Under the pieces are notes generated by a model, which was given only the letters and a program-made list of their open reading frames with translations, made no database searches and was not told the DNA's origin. From an uncultured Pelagibacteraceae bacterium (GTDB taxonomy: Bacteria > Pseudomonadota > Alphaproteobacteria > Pelagibacterales > Pelagibacteraceae), in contig CACNCB010000007.1 in the NCBI GenBank assembly GCA_902618695.1, forward strand, positions 1 through 60,218: DNA of 60,218 nt, in the 5' to 3' direction. Positions 8,279-18,113 of this stretch are shown here, piece by piece (the first letter of the stretch is position 1; the number at the start of each line of letters is the position of its first letter). Position numbers and translations under genes: made by a program.

Positions 8279-10857
8279 TTTTTCCTTTTTTTATTTTTTT
8301 TATTTTTATCGTATTCCCTTCTTTTCTCAATAAGAATCAATGCTTCTTCCATATTTAATTCTGTAGGATCTTTTTCCTCAGGTATTGTTGCGTTTAAAGA
8401 TTTATATTTAATATATGGTCCATATTGTCCTTTCATTATTCTCACAGGCTTCTTATCTTCGGGATGTTCACCTAAGTCTTTAATCATTAATGATGACATT
8501 CTTCCAGGTTTTGCTTCAGCTATAAGAGTAATAGCTCTATTTAATCCAATAGAAAAAATTTCATCGACATTTTCTATTCTTGCAGACCTATTCTCACATT
8601 TCAAATAAGGACCAAATCTCCCTGTATTTAAGGTGATTTCTTTTTGATTCTCTGGATTAATACCCAGTGATTTAGGAAGTGAGCATAAAAATTTAGCTTT
8701 TTCCAAATCTATACTTTCTAATTCAATTCCTTTTGGAATTGAAACATTTTTTAATAGTTCATTTACTTCAGGTTTCTTTTTCTTAGTTTTTTTTCTTTTT
8801 TTAGTTTTTTCTTCTTCAATATTTTCTTCAAGAATTTTCTCATATTGAAGATAAGGACCAAATCTTCCATTTTTCAAAAAAATATCATTTCCATTTTCAT
8901 GTTTGCCAAGAAATTTTGGCTCTGCGAGTTGTGATTGAGCAGCTGCTTTAGCTTTTGATAATGGTCTTGTAAATTTACATTCTGGATAGTTTGAACATCC
9001 AATAAAAGCACCTCCTCTAAAACTATTTTTTAAACTTAGTGAACCATTTTCACATAACTGACATTTTCTTACTATTTTACCATCTTTATCAGTATCAAAT
9101 ATTAATGCTCCTAAACTCTCATTTAAAAGATCTAATACTTCTCTAGTTCTTTTTTCTTTAACTTCTGAAACATTGCTATTGAAGTCTTTCCAAAACATTT
9201 CAAGCACTTTTAACCAGCTTTCTTTACCTGAGGTAATTTCATCTAATTGATCCTCTAATCCAGCTGTAAAGTTATAATCAACGTATTTTGAAAATAGTTT
9301 TTCCAAAAATGCAGAAATTAATTTACCTCGATCCGTTGGAAAAAATCTTTTATTAACTATTTCTGCATAACCTCTATTTGCAATTGTTGAAATTATACTT
9401 GCGTAAGTTGAGGGTCTACCAATTCCTAACTCTTCTAATTTTTTTACTAAACTTGCCTCTGAGTAACGTGGGGGAGGTTGAGTAAAATGTTGTTCATCAA
9501 TAATAGCCTCTATATTAATTGGTCCTTTTGACATCTCAGGCAAAATTTGCTCATCGTCATCTTTACTTTGATTTGAATAAACTTTTAAAAATCCATCAAA
9601 TTTCAAAACTGATCCGCTTGATTTACATATAGTTTTATTGTCTTCAGATTCAATTGTTATTGTATTCCTATCAAATTTTGCTGTTTCCATTTGAGACGAT
9701 AGAGCTCTAGACCAAATTAAAGAATATAATTTTTGCTGGTCAGAACTTAAATACTTTTTAACAGAATCTGGATTTCTATTAATATCAGTCGGTCTTATTG
9801 CTTCATGAGCTTCCTGAGCATTTTTTGCTTTTTTCCCTGAGTAATTATTTGGATTTTCTGGCAAGTATTCATTTCCATATTCTTTTTTAATAAAATTTCT
9901 AAAATCAGATACAGCATCAGCTGATAAATTAGTTCCATCTGTTCTCATATAAGTTATTAAACCAACTGTATCTCCCTCAATTTCTATTCCTTGATAAAGT
10001 TTTTGTGCTATTTGCATTGTTCTTGATGCACCAAAACCCAATCTACTAGAAGCAACTTGCTGAAGTGTTGAAGTAGTAAATGGCCCTGAGGGATTTCTAC
10101 TAACAATTTTTGAGGAAATGTCATTTATGTTAAATTTTTTAGTCTTTATATTGGAAATTGCCTTTTCAATTTTCTCTTTATTTTTGAATGAGAATTTTTC
10201 AATTTTTTCTCCATCAAAATGAGAAATACTTGCTGTAATTTTACTTTTGTTTTTATCCTGAAAATTAATACTTAAAGTCCAAAATTCCTCTGGTTTGAAT
10301 AATTCAATTTCATGCTCTCTTTCAGTGATCAATTTCAGTGCAACAGATTGAACTCTACCTGCTGATTTTGATCCAGGCAATTTAGTCCACAGTATTGGTG
10401 ATATATTAAATCCAACCAAATAATCTAATGCTCTTCTAGCCATATATGCATCGACTAATAAGGGCTCTATCTTTCTTGGATTTTCAATACCATGTGTGAC
10501 GGCTTTTTTTGTTATTTCATTAAATACCACACGTTCAATTTCTTTATCCTTTAATAGTTTTTTTTCATCCAGGTATTCTTTTACATGCCATGCTATTGCC
10601 TCACCCTCACGGTCTGGGTCAGTAGCAAGAATTATTTTTGAAGAATCTTTAGCAGCATCAGTAATTTCTTTTAAATATTTTTTTGAAAAACTATCTACTT
10701 CCCATTCCATTTTAAAATTTTGATCAGGATCAACTGATCCATTTTTTGAAGGAAGATCTCTAATATGACCATAGCTAGCTAAAACGGTATAGTTATCACC
10801 TAAATATTTATTAATTGTTTTTGCTTTAGCAGGGCTTTCAACTATGACTAGATTCAT
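8275..10857 (-). CDS. topA: DNA topoisomerase I
   Basis: Type IA topoisomerase that relaxes negative supercoils. The 860-aa protein has the N-terminal TOPRIM domain (ESPAKAKTI at the start, acidic DPDRE at 80-84), the catalytic tyrosine Tyr303 in TYMRTDGTN, one Cys4 zinc finger (CQLC...GCSNYPEC, near residues 600-630) and three C-terminal repeats containing GRFGPYLQ, GRFGPYLK and GQYGPYIK, as in alphaproteobacterial TopA. Length is normal. A lysine-rich tail ends the protein. The stop overlaps the small lipoprotein start; plsY lies 37 nt upstream. Confidence 0.97.
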   Translation of the reverse strand: MNLVIVESPAKAKTINKYLGDNYTVLASYGHIRDLPSKNGSVDPDQNFKMEWEVDSFSKKYLKEITDAAKDSSKIILATDPDREGEAIAWHVKEYLDEKKLLKDKEIERVVFNEITKKAVTHGIENPRKIEPLLVDAYMARRALDYLVGFNISPILWTKLPGSKSAGRVQSVALKLITEREHEIELFKPEEFWTLSINFQDKNKSKITASISHFDGEKIEKFSFKNKEKIEKAISNIKTKKFNINDISSKIVSRNPSGPFTTSTLQQVASSRLGFGASRTMQIAQKLYQGIEIEGDTVGLITYMRTDGTNLSADAVSDFRNFIKKEYGNEYLPENPNNYSGKKAKNAQEAHEAIRPTDINRNPDSVKKYLSSDQQKLYSLIWSRALSSQMETAKFDRNTITIESEDNKTICKSSGSVLKFDGFLKVYSNQSKDDDEQILPEMSKGPINIEAIIDEQHFTQPPPRYSEASLVKKLEELGIGRPSTYASIISTIANRGYAEIVNKRFFPTDRGKLISAFLEKLFSKYVDYNFTAGLEDQLDEITSGKESWLKVLEMFWKDFNSNVSEVKEKRTREVLDLLNESLGALIFDTDKDGKIVRKCQLCENGSLSLKNSFRGGAFIGCSNYPECKFTRPLSKAKAAAQSQLAEPKFLGKHENGNDIFLKNGRFGPYLQYEKILEENIEEEKTKKRKKTKKKKPEVNELLKNVSIPKGIELESIDLEKAKFLCSLPKSLGINPENQKEITLNTGRFGPYLKCENRSARIENVDEIFSIGLNRAITLIAEAKPGRMSSLMIKDLGEHPEDKKPVRIMKGQYGPYIKYKSLNATIPEEKDPTELNMEEALILIEKRREYDKNKKNKKRKK

Positions 10858-10894
10858 AAAATAACAAACTACTCAAAAGAGTTTGATAGTCAAA

Positions 10895-11473
10895 TTAATA
10901 AATTTTTGTCTTAGTTTCTTCTTTATTTTTCAAGCGTTTAATATTTTCTATGTGGGTAAAAAATATTAAAATAAACATTATTACGTAAAAAAATACATTT
11001 TCTAAACCCTGAAAAATTAAAATATAAACTGGTACAGAAAGTGATCCTATCAAGGAAGCTAAAGATGAATATTTAGAAATAAAAAAAATTATTAACCAAC
11101 AAATTCCAAATAATAAACCAAAAATAATATTTAAAGAAAAAAGTATCCCAACATATGTAGCTACACCTTTGCCACCTTTAAATTTTAACCAAACAGGAAA
11201 TACATGACCTATAAAAGCGAATAAAGCTGATATATATACCGCATCAGGGAAATTAATTTTTACGTATAGAACAGGTATCACTGCTTTTAATACATCAAGT
11301 ATTAGTGTCGAATAACCAATTATTTTATTACCGGTTCTTAAAGCATTTGTTGCACCAATATTTCCAGAGCCTATCTCTCTAATATCTTTTTTTAAAAATA
11401 CTTTGGTTAAAATTAATCCAAAGGGAATTGATCCCATTAGGTATGAGATTATACCTATTATAAAAAGTTCCAT
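10895..11473 (-). CDS. plsY: Acyl-phosphate:glycerol-3-phosphate acyltransferase
   Basis: Integral membrane acyltransferase that makes lysophosphatidic acid from acyl-phosphate and glycerol-3-phosphate, the step after PlsX (encoded at 47538 in this window). The 192-aa protein has the three PlsY motifs: GSIPFG (about 14-19), GSGNIGATNALR (35-46) and KFKGGKGVAT, plus about five hydrophobic segments. It follows the pyrC-like gene by two bases, so pyrB, pyrC-like and plsY probably share a transcript, the usual alphaproteobacterial order. Confidence 0.95.
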   Translation of the reverse strand: MELFIIGIISYLMGSIPFGLILTKVFLKKDIREIGSGNIGATNALRTGNKIIGYSTLILDVLKAVIPVLYVKINFPDAVYISALFAFIGHVFPVWLKFKGGKGVATYVGILFSLNIIFGLLFGICWLIIFFISKYSSLASLIGSLSVPVYILIFQGLENVFFYVIMFILIFFTHIENIKRLKNKEETKTKIY

Positions 11474-11475
11474 TT

Positions 11476-12762
11476 TTATATTTTAAATAATTCTATACCT
11501 TTTACAAATGTATTGGTTACTTTTCCTTGAAGTTTCTTATCTTCAATTGAAGTATTTTTAGATTTAGAGATTAAATTTTCTTTTTTTACAATCCATGGTT
11601 TATTGATATCTACTATGCAAAAATCTGCATCATTTCCAATAGACAGGTTACCTTTATTTATATTTAATATTTTTGCTGGGTTGGATGTTAATGCTTGAAT
11701 GATAGTTTCAAGTTTTACAGATCCGTTATGAAATAATTCTAAACTTAAAGACAACAATGTTTCAATACCAGATGCACCTGTTGCAGCTTGAGCAAAAGTT
11801 AATCTTTTAGACTCTTCATCTTCAGGTTTATGATCAGAAACAATTACATCAATAGTTTTATCTTTTAATCCTTGAACTAAAGCTTCTCGATCTTCTTCTC
11901 TTCTCAGTGGAGGTGATAATTTTAAAAATGTTCTAAAATCACCAATATCATTTTCATTTAATGAGAGATTGTTTATTGATACACCGCAAGTAAATTTAAC
12001 ATTTTGTTTACGTTCCTTAATTATATCTACAGATTTTGCTGCTGATAATTGAGATATATGATATCGACATTTTGTTTTTTCTAGGAGAGTAAGATCTCTT
12101 TCAATTATAATTCTTTCAGCAATATCTGGTATGCTTGATAAGCCTAGTTTAGTTGCAATAATACCAGAATTAATCATTCCATTTTTAGCTAAATCATAAT
12201 CTTCAGCATGTTGCATTATAAGACATCCCAAATCTTTAGCTGAATTCATAATTCTAGACATAAGTCTAGTATTTTGAATTGTTTTCACTCCATCTGTAAA
12301 TGCAATAATTCCTTTTTTAGCTAGTAAGCCAAATTCAGTCATATTAGTGCCATCAGTGTTTTGAGTTAATGAAGCGCAAGGAAAGATATTTATTTTAGAC
12401 TTATCACGTCCTCTTCTTTTTAAAAAATCGACAATTGATACATTGTCTATAATTGGATCTGTATTAGGCATTGTTACAACTGAGGTAACTCCTCCAGATA
12501 ATGCAGCATTACTCAAAGTTTTAAAATTTTCTTTATATTCATATCCTGGCTCACCTACAAAAACTCTCATATCTACTATCCCAGGAAAAATATATTTACC
12601 CTTTAAGTCGGTTGGTTTTTCTCGAGTTGGTAAATTATTTGTATTTACCTTTTTCCCTATAGCCTCTATCTTTCCGTCTTCTCCAATTATTAATCCACCA
12701 TTTTCGTTTATAGAGTTATGAGGATCTATAATATTTGCATTTATAAAGTATTGTTTTTTCAT
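11476..12762 (-). CDS. pyrC: Dihydroorotase-like protein, probably non-catalytic (PyrC'/PyrX type)
   Basis: A 428-aa amidohydrolase of the class I dihydroorotase family directly downstream of pyrB. Dihydroorotase cyclises carbamoyl-aspartate. The normal metal-binding HxH and the following substrate Arg (consensus DLHVHLREPG) are replaced here by DMRVFVGEPG, residues 64-73: both His are lost (Arg66 and Phe68 instead) and the Arg is Gly70. Other features (QHAED, SDHKPED, the TGASGIETLL helix) remain. In several bacteria such inactive homologues serve as structural partners of aspartate carbamoyltransferase, and the pyrB adjacency supports that role here. A separate active dihydroorotase would then be needed elsewhere. 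Confidence 0.85.
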   Translation of the reverse strand: MKKQYFINANIIDPHNSINENGGLIIGEDGKIEAIGKKVNTNNLPTREKPTDLKGKYIFPGIVDMRVFVGEPGYEYKENFKTLSNAALSGGVTSVVTMPNTDPIIDNVSIVDFLKRRGRDKSKINIFPCASLTQNTDGTNMTEFGLLAKKGIIAFTDGVKTIQNTRLMSRIMNSAKDLGCLIMQHAEDYDLAKNGMINSGIIATKLGLSSIPDIAERIIIERDLTLLEKTKCRYHISQLSAAKSVDIIKERKQNVKFTCGVSINNLSLNENDIGDFRTFLKLSPPLRREEDREALVQGLKDKTIDVIVSDHKPEDEESKRLTFAQAATGASGIETLLSLSLELFHNGSVKLETIIQALTSNPAKILNINKGNLSIGNDADFCIVDINKPWIVKKENLISKSKNTSIEDKKLQGKVTNTFVKGIELFKI

Positions 12763-13704
12763 TTATTCACAAAATATTTTTAAACATGCCATTCTTACAG
12801 CAACACCTAATTCAACTTGTTCCTTAATTACACTTTTATTTATGTCGTCTGCTAATCTTGTATCAATTTCTATTCCTCTATTCATTGGACCAGGATGCAT
12901 AATTAGAGCATCTGCTTTTGCATGATCAAGTTTGTCAGGGGTTAATCCATAATATTCGTAATACTCTCTATTTGATGAAAGATATGAACTGGTCATCCTT
13001 TCATTTTGCAATCTAAGCATCATCACAATATCACAATCTTTGAGACCTTTTTTCATATCTGTAAAAGTGTTTACACCAAATTTTTCAATTTCTTTTGGCA
13101 TCAGATTTGATGGTGCAACAATATTAACCTCAGCTCCTAACATTGTAAGAAGGTAAATATTTGATCTAGCTACTCTCGAGTGAAGGATGTCTCCACATAT
13201 TGCTATTTTTAACCCTTGTATTTTTTTTTTTCTATTTCTAATTGTTAATGCATCTAATAATGCTTGGGTAGGGTGCTCACGTCTACCATCACCAGCATTT
13301 AACACAACACAATTAACTTTTTGTGATAATAGATTACAAGCACCAGAGTCTTGATGTCTTATTACAATTATATCTGGATGCATTGCATTTAAAGTCATTG
13401 CTGTATCAATCAAAGTTTCACCTTTTTTAATTGCAGAGTTACCCATATTCATTGACATAACATCTGCACCAAGTCTTTTTCCAGCAAGTTCAAATGAACT
13501 TTGAGTTCTTGTCGATGGCTCAAAGAATAAGTTTATTTGTGTTTTGCCTCTTAACACATCGATTTTTTTATTTTTACTCTGGTTTAATTTTATGAAAGCT
13601 TCTGACTCATCCAGGATATAATTAATATCATTAACTGATAAATCTTGGATACCTAACAGATGTTTTTGTGAGATTTTAATAGCGTTATTGGTTTTAATTG
13701 CCAT
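12763..13704 (-). CDS. pyrB: Aspartate carbamoyltransferase catalytic subunit
   Basis: Condenses carbamoyl phosphate with aspartate in pyrimidine synthesis. The sequence shows the carbamoyl-phosphate motif [15 protein letters not shown] (STRT at about 64-67), the [11 protein letters not shown] motif and the C-terminal [11 protein letters not shown] loop. I place the start at the ATG at 13704 (MAIKTNN..., 313 aa), which matches family length; an upstream in-frame ATG at 13743 would add 13 residues with no family counterpart. It is immediately followed by the dihydroorotase-like gene with no gap. No regulatory chain pyrI is nearby. Confidence 0.95.
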   Translation of the reverse strand: MAIKTNNAIKISQKHLLGIQDLSVNDINYILDESEAFIKLNQSKNKKIDVLRGKTQINLFFEPSTRTQSSFELAGKRLGADVMSMNMGNSAIKKGETLIDTAMTLNAMHPDIIVIRHQDSGACNLLSQKVNCVVLNAGDGRREHPTQALLDALTIRNRKKKIQGLKIAICGDILHSRVARSNIYLLTMLGAEVNIVAPSNLMPKEIEKFGVNTFTDMKKGLKDCDIVMMLRLQNERMTSSYLSSNREYYEYYGLTPDKLDHAKADALIMHPGPMNRGIEIDTRLADDINKSVIKEQVELGVAVRMACLKIFCE

Positions 13705-13746
13705 TAAAACTAACTCTATAGCTATAAAGCCTCTAAATGGCAAGGA

Positions 13747-14202
13747 TTAATTGTTTAAATAATCTATAGCCCCCTGAAGAATAAATGCAGCTGCGTTCTG
13801 ATCTATATTTTTTTCACGCTTTGATACATTAATATCTAGCTGACTGGATAGATTAAATGCTCCAACAGTTGAAAGTCTTTCATCCCAAAGAAAAACATCT
13901 ACATCAACATTTTTGTCTATATTTTTAGACATATCACTTACTGATTGAGCAGAAGGACCTAACGTACCATCCATGTTAATTGGATATCCAATCACAATTC
14001 CTTTAATATTGTTTTCCTTTATTATTTTTTTTAATTCGTTGATTAGATCACTATTATTGGTCTTATTGATTGTTTTAAATGGTGTGGCTATTGACTGTTT
14101 TTCATCACAAATTGATACACCGATTCTTTTTGAACCAAGATCTAAACCAATCAATCTAGAGGCTTCAGACTGTTTTTTTTTAAATTCTTCAATAGTGATC
14201 AT
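13747..14202 (-). CDS. ruvX: RuvX/YqgF-type putative pre-16S rRNA nuclease
   Basis: RNase H-fold protein of the YqgF family, described as a nuclease acting in maturation of the 16S rRNA 5' end and formerly as a Holliday-junction resolvase homologue. The 151-aa sequence has the first acidic strand GLDLGSKRIGVSICDE, the GYPINMDGTLGPSAQ motif, the DERLSTVGA segment and a C-terminal Asp in DQNAAAFILQ. It heads the minus-strand pyrB-pyrC-plsY-topA block and diverges from gatC across only 50 bp, which must hold both promoters. Confidence 0.93.
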   Translation of the reverse strand: MITIEEFKKKQSEASRLIGLDLGSKRIGVSICDEKQSIATPFKTINKTNNSDLINELKKIIKENNIKGIVIGYPINMDGTLGPSAQSVSDMSKNIDKNVDVDVFLWDERLSTVGAFNLSSQLDINVSKREKNIDQNAAAFILQGAIDYLNN

Positions 14203-14252
14203 ATTGTATATTTTAAACTAAAGTGATAGTTTGCGACATATTTAAATACCAT

Positions 14253-14540
14253 ATGAGCATCGATCTTAAAACAATAAAGCACATATCTAAACTATCAAGA
14301 ATTTCTGTAGATGAGAAAAAAGCAGAGAAACTTGCAGGAGATTTAAATTCAATTTTCGAATTTATTGAAAAACTTAACGAATTAAAAACTGACAATGTTG
14401 AACCATTAACTTCTGTTGCAGAAACAACTCTAAAACTAAGATCTGATAAAGTAGAAAGTAAAAACTTAAGAGAACAAGTAATAAAAAATTCTCCTAAGGA
14501 AAATGAAGATTATTTTGTAGTACCAAAGGTAATTGAATAA
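14253..14540 (+). CDS. gatC: Asp-tRNA(Asn)/Glu-tRNA(Gln) amidotransferase subunit C
   Basis: Small belt subunit that stabilises the GatCAB complex. I chose the ATG at 14253 ([15 protein letters not shown]..., 95 aa), which fits the family; an upstream in-frame ATG at 14223 lies in the promoter region and adds unrelated residues. Family features include the N-terminal helix with HISKLSRI, the [16 protein letters not shown] segment, the VEPLTS motif, and the tail [13 protein letters not shown]. The stop overlaps the gatA start (TAATG), followed by gatB, so the operon carries the whole complex. Confidence 0.94.
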   Translation: MSIDLKTIKHISKLSRISVDEKKAEKLAGDLNSIFEFIEKLNELKTDNVEPLTSVAETTLKLRSDKVESKNLREQVIKNSPKENEDYFVVPKVIE

Positions 14541-15997
14541 TGTCAGATATAACTATACAATCATTATCTCTGTTAGTAGAAAATATAAAAAGTAAAAAAC
14601 TTTCCTCAAGTGAAGTTACTAAAGCATTTGTTGACAGGTCAGAAAAATCTAAAGAATTAAATGCATATATAACTGAAGATTATGCAAATGCATTAAATAA
14701 AGCAAAAATGTTTGATGAAAAACCTAATCTGGATTTAAAATTACCAGGTATTCCAATGGCTGTTAAAGATTTATTTTGTACAAAAGATTTAAGAACCACT
14801 GCGGGTAGTAAGATTTTAAATAACTTCGTTCCAACTTACGAGTCAACAGTCACACAAAACATTTGGAATGAAGGAGCCATACTAATGGGTAAATTAAATT
14901 GTGACGAATTTGCAATGGGTTCCTCTAATGAAACTAGTTTTTTTGGTAATGTACAAAACCCAATTGATAAAAATTTAGTCCCAGGAGGATCGTCTGGTGG
15001 ATCGTCTTCTGCTGTAGCTGCTCAATTAACACCAATAACTATTGGAACAGATACAGGTGGATCAATAAGACAGCCTGCTTCTTTTACGGGAACTGTTGGA
15101 TTAAAACCAACTTATGGTAGTTGCTCTAGATACGGAATTGTAGCATTTGCGTCATCCCTAGATCAAGCTGGCCCAATGGCACAAAATGTTAAAGATTGTG
15201 CATTGTTACAGGAAGTTATTAGCACTTATGATGAAAAAGATTCTACATCGATAGACTTTAAAAGGAATGAGTACAGCAAAGAATTAACAAAAAATATTAA
15301 AGGTAAAAAAATAGGAATACCTAAAGAATATAGAGTAGATGGCATGCCTAAAGAAATAGAGGATCTGTGGAAAAAAGGCATTGAATATGCAAAAGATTGT
15401 GGTGCTGAGATTATAGATATATCTTTACCTCATACTAATTATGCACTACCAACTTACTATATCGTGGCACCAGCAGAGGCCTCATCCAATTTAGCTAGAT
15501 ATGATGGTGTTAAATATGGTTTTAGAGCTGAGGGAGAAAATCTTATTGATATGTATGAAAAAACTAGATCTGAAGGATTTGGTGCTGAAGTTCAAAGAAG
15601 AATAATGATTGGAACTTATGTTTTATCTTCAGGATATTATGATGCTTATTATCTTAAAGCTCAAAAGGTAAGAAAACTGATTAAAAATGATTTTGATGAT
15701 GCTTATAAAAAAGTAGATGCAATTCTAACCCCATCCACTCCAAGTTCAGCTTTTAAAATTGGTGAAAAAACAAATGATCCAGTTTCAATGTATTTAAACG
15801 ATATTTTTACTGTTCCTGTAAATTTAGCAGGTTTACCAGGAATATCTATACCTGCAGGCCATGATGCTAGAGGGTATCCATTAGGGTTACAGATAATTGG
15901 TAGAGCTTTTGATGAACAAAATATTTTAAACATTGCATATGCTATGGAAGAAAAAATTAATTTTAAAAACAACATTACTGATTGGTGGATTAAGTGA
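14540..15997 (+). CDS. gatA: Asp-tRNA(Asn)/Glu-tRNA(Gln) amidotransferase subunit A
   Basis: Amidase subunit that releases ammonia from glutamine for transamidation of misacylated tRNAs. The 485-aa protein has the full amidase signature: Lys76 in AVKDLF, the cis-Ser near 151 in [10 protein letters not shown], and the nucleophile Ser175 in [13 protein letters not shown]. Length is normal. Presence of GatCAB implies that this organism makes Gln-tRNA(Gln) and/or Asn-tRNA(Asn) by the indirect route. It overlaps gatC by 1 nt and gatB by 4 nt. Confidence 0.97.
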   Translation: MSDITIQSLSLLVENIKSKKLSSSEVTKAFVDRSEKSKELNAYITEDYANALNKAKMFDEKPNLDLKLPGIPMAVKDLFCTKDLRTTAGSKILNNFVPTYESTVTQNIWNEGAILMGKLNCDEFAMGSSNETSFFGNVQNPIDKNLVPGGSSGGSSSAVAAQLTPITIGTDTGGSIRQPASFTGTVGLKPTYGSCSRYGIVAFASSLDQAGPMAQNVKDCALLQEVISTYDEKDSTSIDFKRNEYSKELTKNIKGKKIGIPKEYRVDGMPKEIEDLWKKGIEYAKDCGAEIIDISLPHTNYALPTYYIVAPAEASSNLARYDGVKYGFRAEGENLIDMYEKTRSEGFGAEVQRRIMIGTYVLSSGYYDAYYLKAQKVRKLIKNDFDDAYKKVDAILTPSTPSSAFKIGEKTNDPVSMYLNDIFTVPVNLAGLPGISIPAGHDARGYPLGLQIIGRAFDEQNILNIAYAMEEKINFKNNITDWWIK

Positions 15998-17457
15998 GTA
16001 AGAACAAATCTGAGTATCTAATTAATAGACATGATAATCAATATGAAGTTGTCATTGGTTTAGAAGTGCATGCACAAGTTTCATCGCAGTCAAAATTATT
16101 TTCAACATCTTCAACGAAATTTGGAGCTGAACCAAATACTCAAGTAAGTTTAGTTGATGCAGCATTTCCAGGAATGTTACCGGTAATAAACGAGTATTGC
16201 GTAAAACAAGCTATTAAAACAGGAATTGGTTTAAAAGCTAAAATCAATAAGAGATCTATCTTTGATAGAAAAAATTATTTTTATGCTGACTTACCTCAGG
16301 GTTATCAAATCTCACAATTCAAAGATCCAATTGTAGGTGAGGGAAAAGTAATACTTGATATGCCTGATGGTCAAAAAGAGGTAGGTATAGAAAGATTACA
16401 CTTGGAGCAAGATGCGGGTAAAAGTATTCATGATCTAGATCCTAAAAATACTTTTGTAGATTTAAATAGATCAGGTGTGGCTTTAATGGAAATTGTAAGT
16501 AAACCCGACCTAAGATCTCCAGATGAGGTAAATGCATATATTAAAAAATTAAGATCTATAATGAGATATTTAGGAACCTGTGATGGAAACATGCAGGAAG
16601 GATCCTTGAGAGCCGATGTAAATGTATCTGTTAGAAAAAAAGGTTCAAAAGATTTTGGAACCAGATGTGAGATAAAAAATGTTAACTCAATTAAGTTCAT
16701 GCAAATGGCTATTGAATACGAAGCTAACAGACAAGTTGATTTAATTGAGGATGGTCAAAAAATTGATCAAGAAACAAGACTTTTTGACACTAAAAAGAAT
16801 GAAACTAGATCAATGAGATCAAAAGAGGATGCCCATGATTATAGATATTTTCCAGATCCCGACTTACTACCATTAGAAGTTTCAGACGATTTTATCGAAA
16901 ATTTAAAATCAGAAATTCCAGAGCTACCAGATGAAAAGAAAAAAAGATTTATAGAAAAATTTAAATTATCACCTTATGAGGCTAACATTTTAGTTTCGGA
17001 TATTGAAACATCTAATTACTTTGAAAATGTAATTAAGAAATCTGATGTAAAACTTGCAACAAATTGGATAATTGGTGAATTATTTGCAGCATTAAATGAA
17101 AAAAATTTAGAAATAACTGAAAGCCCTATAAGCGCAGGCAATTTATCAAAGTTAATCAATTTAATTAAAGATGGAACAATTTCTGGAAAAATTGCAAAAA
17201 CAGTTTTCGAACAAATGATGGAAGGCGACAAGGATCCTAAAAAAATTGTTGAAGAAAAAGGTTTAAAACAAGAGAGTGATCCAAAAGCACTTGAGGCGCT
17301 GATAGATAAGGTTATTGATGATAACAGAGATAAAGCTACCGAATATAAATCAGGTAAAGTTAAATTATTTGGTTTCTTTGTTGGCCAAGTAATGAAAGTT
17401 TCTGGTGGAAAAGCAAATCCTCAATTAGTTAATGAGATTTTAAAGAAAAAACTTTAG
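15994..17457 (+). CDS. gatB: Asp-tRNA(Asn)/Glu-tRNA(Gln) amidotransferase subunit B
   Basis: Kinase/transamidase subunit that activates the misacylated tRNA and receives ammonia from GatA. The 487-aa sequence starts at a GTG (GTGA overlap with the gatA stop) and contains the [14 protein letters not shown] motif, the [15 protein letters not shown] segment, [11 protein letters not shown] and the C-terminal YqeY-like domain ending in a conserved [13 protein letters not shown]. All family landmarks are present. It terminates the gatCAB unit; a methyltransferase gene begins five bases later on the same strand. Confidence 0.97.
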   Translation: MSKNKSEYLINRHDNQYEVVIGLEVHAQVSSQSKLFSTSSTKFGAEPNTQVSLVDAAFPGMLPVINEYCVKQAIKTGIGLKAKINKRSIFDRKNYFYADLPQGYQISQFKDPIVGEGKVILDMPDGQKEVGIERLHLEQDAGKSIHDLDPKNTFVDLNRSGVALMEIVSKPDLRSPDEVNAYIKKLRSIMRYLGTCDGNMQEGSLRADVNVSVRKKGSKDFGTRCEIKNVNSIKFMQMAIEYEANRQVDLIEDGQKIDQETRLFDTKKNETRSMRSKEDAHDYRYFPDPDLLPLEVSDDFIENLKSEIPELPDEKKKRFIEKFKLSPYEANILVSDIETSNYFENVIKKSDVKLATNWIIGELFAALNEKNLEITESPISAGNLSKLINLIKDGTISGKIAKTVFEQMMEGDKDPKKIVEEKGLKQESDPKALEALIDKVIDDNRDKATEYKSGKVKLFGFFVGQVMKVSGGKANPQLVNEILKKKL

Positions 17458-17462
17458 AATTT

Positions 17463-18113
17463 ATGGGTTCAGACCTAAATATAACTAAAGAACTCCAAAA
17501 CTATATTTTAAGTCATGGATTTAATTTACATCCAATCCAGAAAGAAATAATTGATTACAACACATCACTTGGTGATATCAAAAGAATGCAAATCTCAATT
17601 TCACAAAGTCAATTTCTGTATTTAATTATAAAAATTTCAAATATCAAAAAAGTTTTAGAGATAGGGACATTTACAGGGTTAAGTACTTTATCTATGGCTT
17701 TGGCATTATCAGATGATGGCAAAATAATTGCTTTAGATAAAAATGAAGAAACCAATAAAGTTGCAATAGATTTTTTTAAAAAAGCTAATCAAGACCATAA
17801 AATAAAAACATTAATAAAACCTGCTCTAGAAAGTTTAGATGAAATTAAAAATGAAAAGTTTGATTTAGTTTTTATCGATGCTGATAAAATGAATTATATT
17901 GAATATTATGAACGTTCTTTACAATTATTGAACCAAAATGGTCTAATAATCATTGATAATGTTTTATGGTATGGAGAAGTTGTTAATGAAAACAATAATG
18001 ATAAATTTACCAAAAATATTAGAGAGTTTAATAGTCATATCTCAGAGGACACAAGGGTTGAAAAATTAATAATTCCTCTTGGAGATGGAATGACCGTTTG
18101 TAGAAAATTATAA
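17463..18113 (+). CDS. SAM-dependent O-methyltransferase (caffeoyl-CoA-type family)
   Basis: A 216-aa class I methyltransferase of the O-methyltransferase family 3. Motif I is VLEIGTFTGLSTL near residue 61, motif II includes IIALDKNEETN, and the metal/SAM region FVFIDADKMNYIEYYE near 137 is typical of cation-dependent enzymes of this family. The substrate cannot be read from the sequence; small catechol-like or hydroxylated metabolites are usual. It sits between gatB and trhO and overlaps trhO by one base, so it may be a passenger of the gat transcript. Confidence 0.85.
   Translation: MGSDLNITKELQNYILSHGFNLHPIQKEIIDYNTSLGDIKRMQISISQSQFLYLIIKISNIKKVLEIGTFTGLSTLSMALALSDDGKIIALDKNEETNKVAIDFFKKANQDHKIKTLIKPALESLDEIKNEKFDLVFIDADKMNYIEYYERSLQLLNQNGLIIIDNVLWYGEVVNENNNDKFTKNIREFNSHISEDTRVEKLIIPLGDGMTVCRKL

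Noticed and set aside
10496..10723. Open frame antisense to the topA TOPRIM region
   Set aside because: Explained by the codon pattern of the real gene on the other strand.
10860..10890. Small inverted repeats (CAAACT/AGTTTG, ACTC/GAGT) between plsY and topA
   Set aside because: Alternative stems of 4-6 bp compete and neither is followed by a T-tract on the transcribed strand, so I do not call a terminator.
13705..13743. Longer N-terminus for pyrB
   Set aside because: The 13 extra residues do not match the family and the ATG at 13704 gives normal length.
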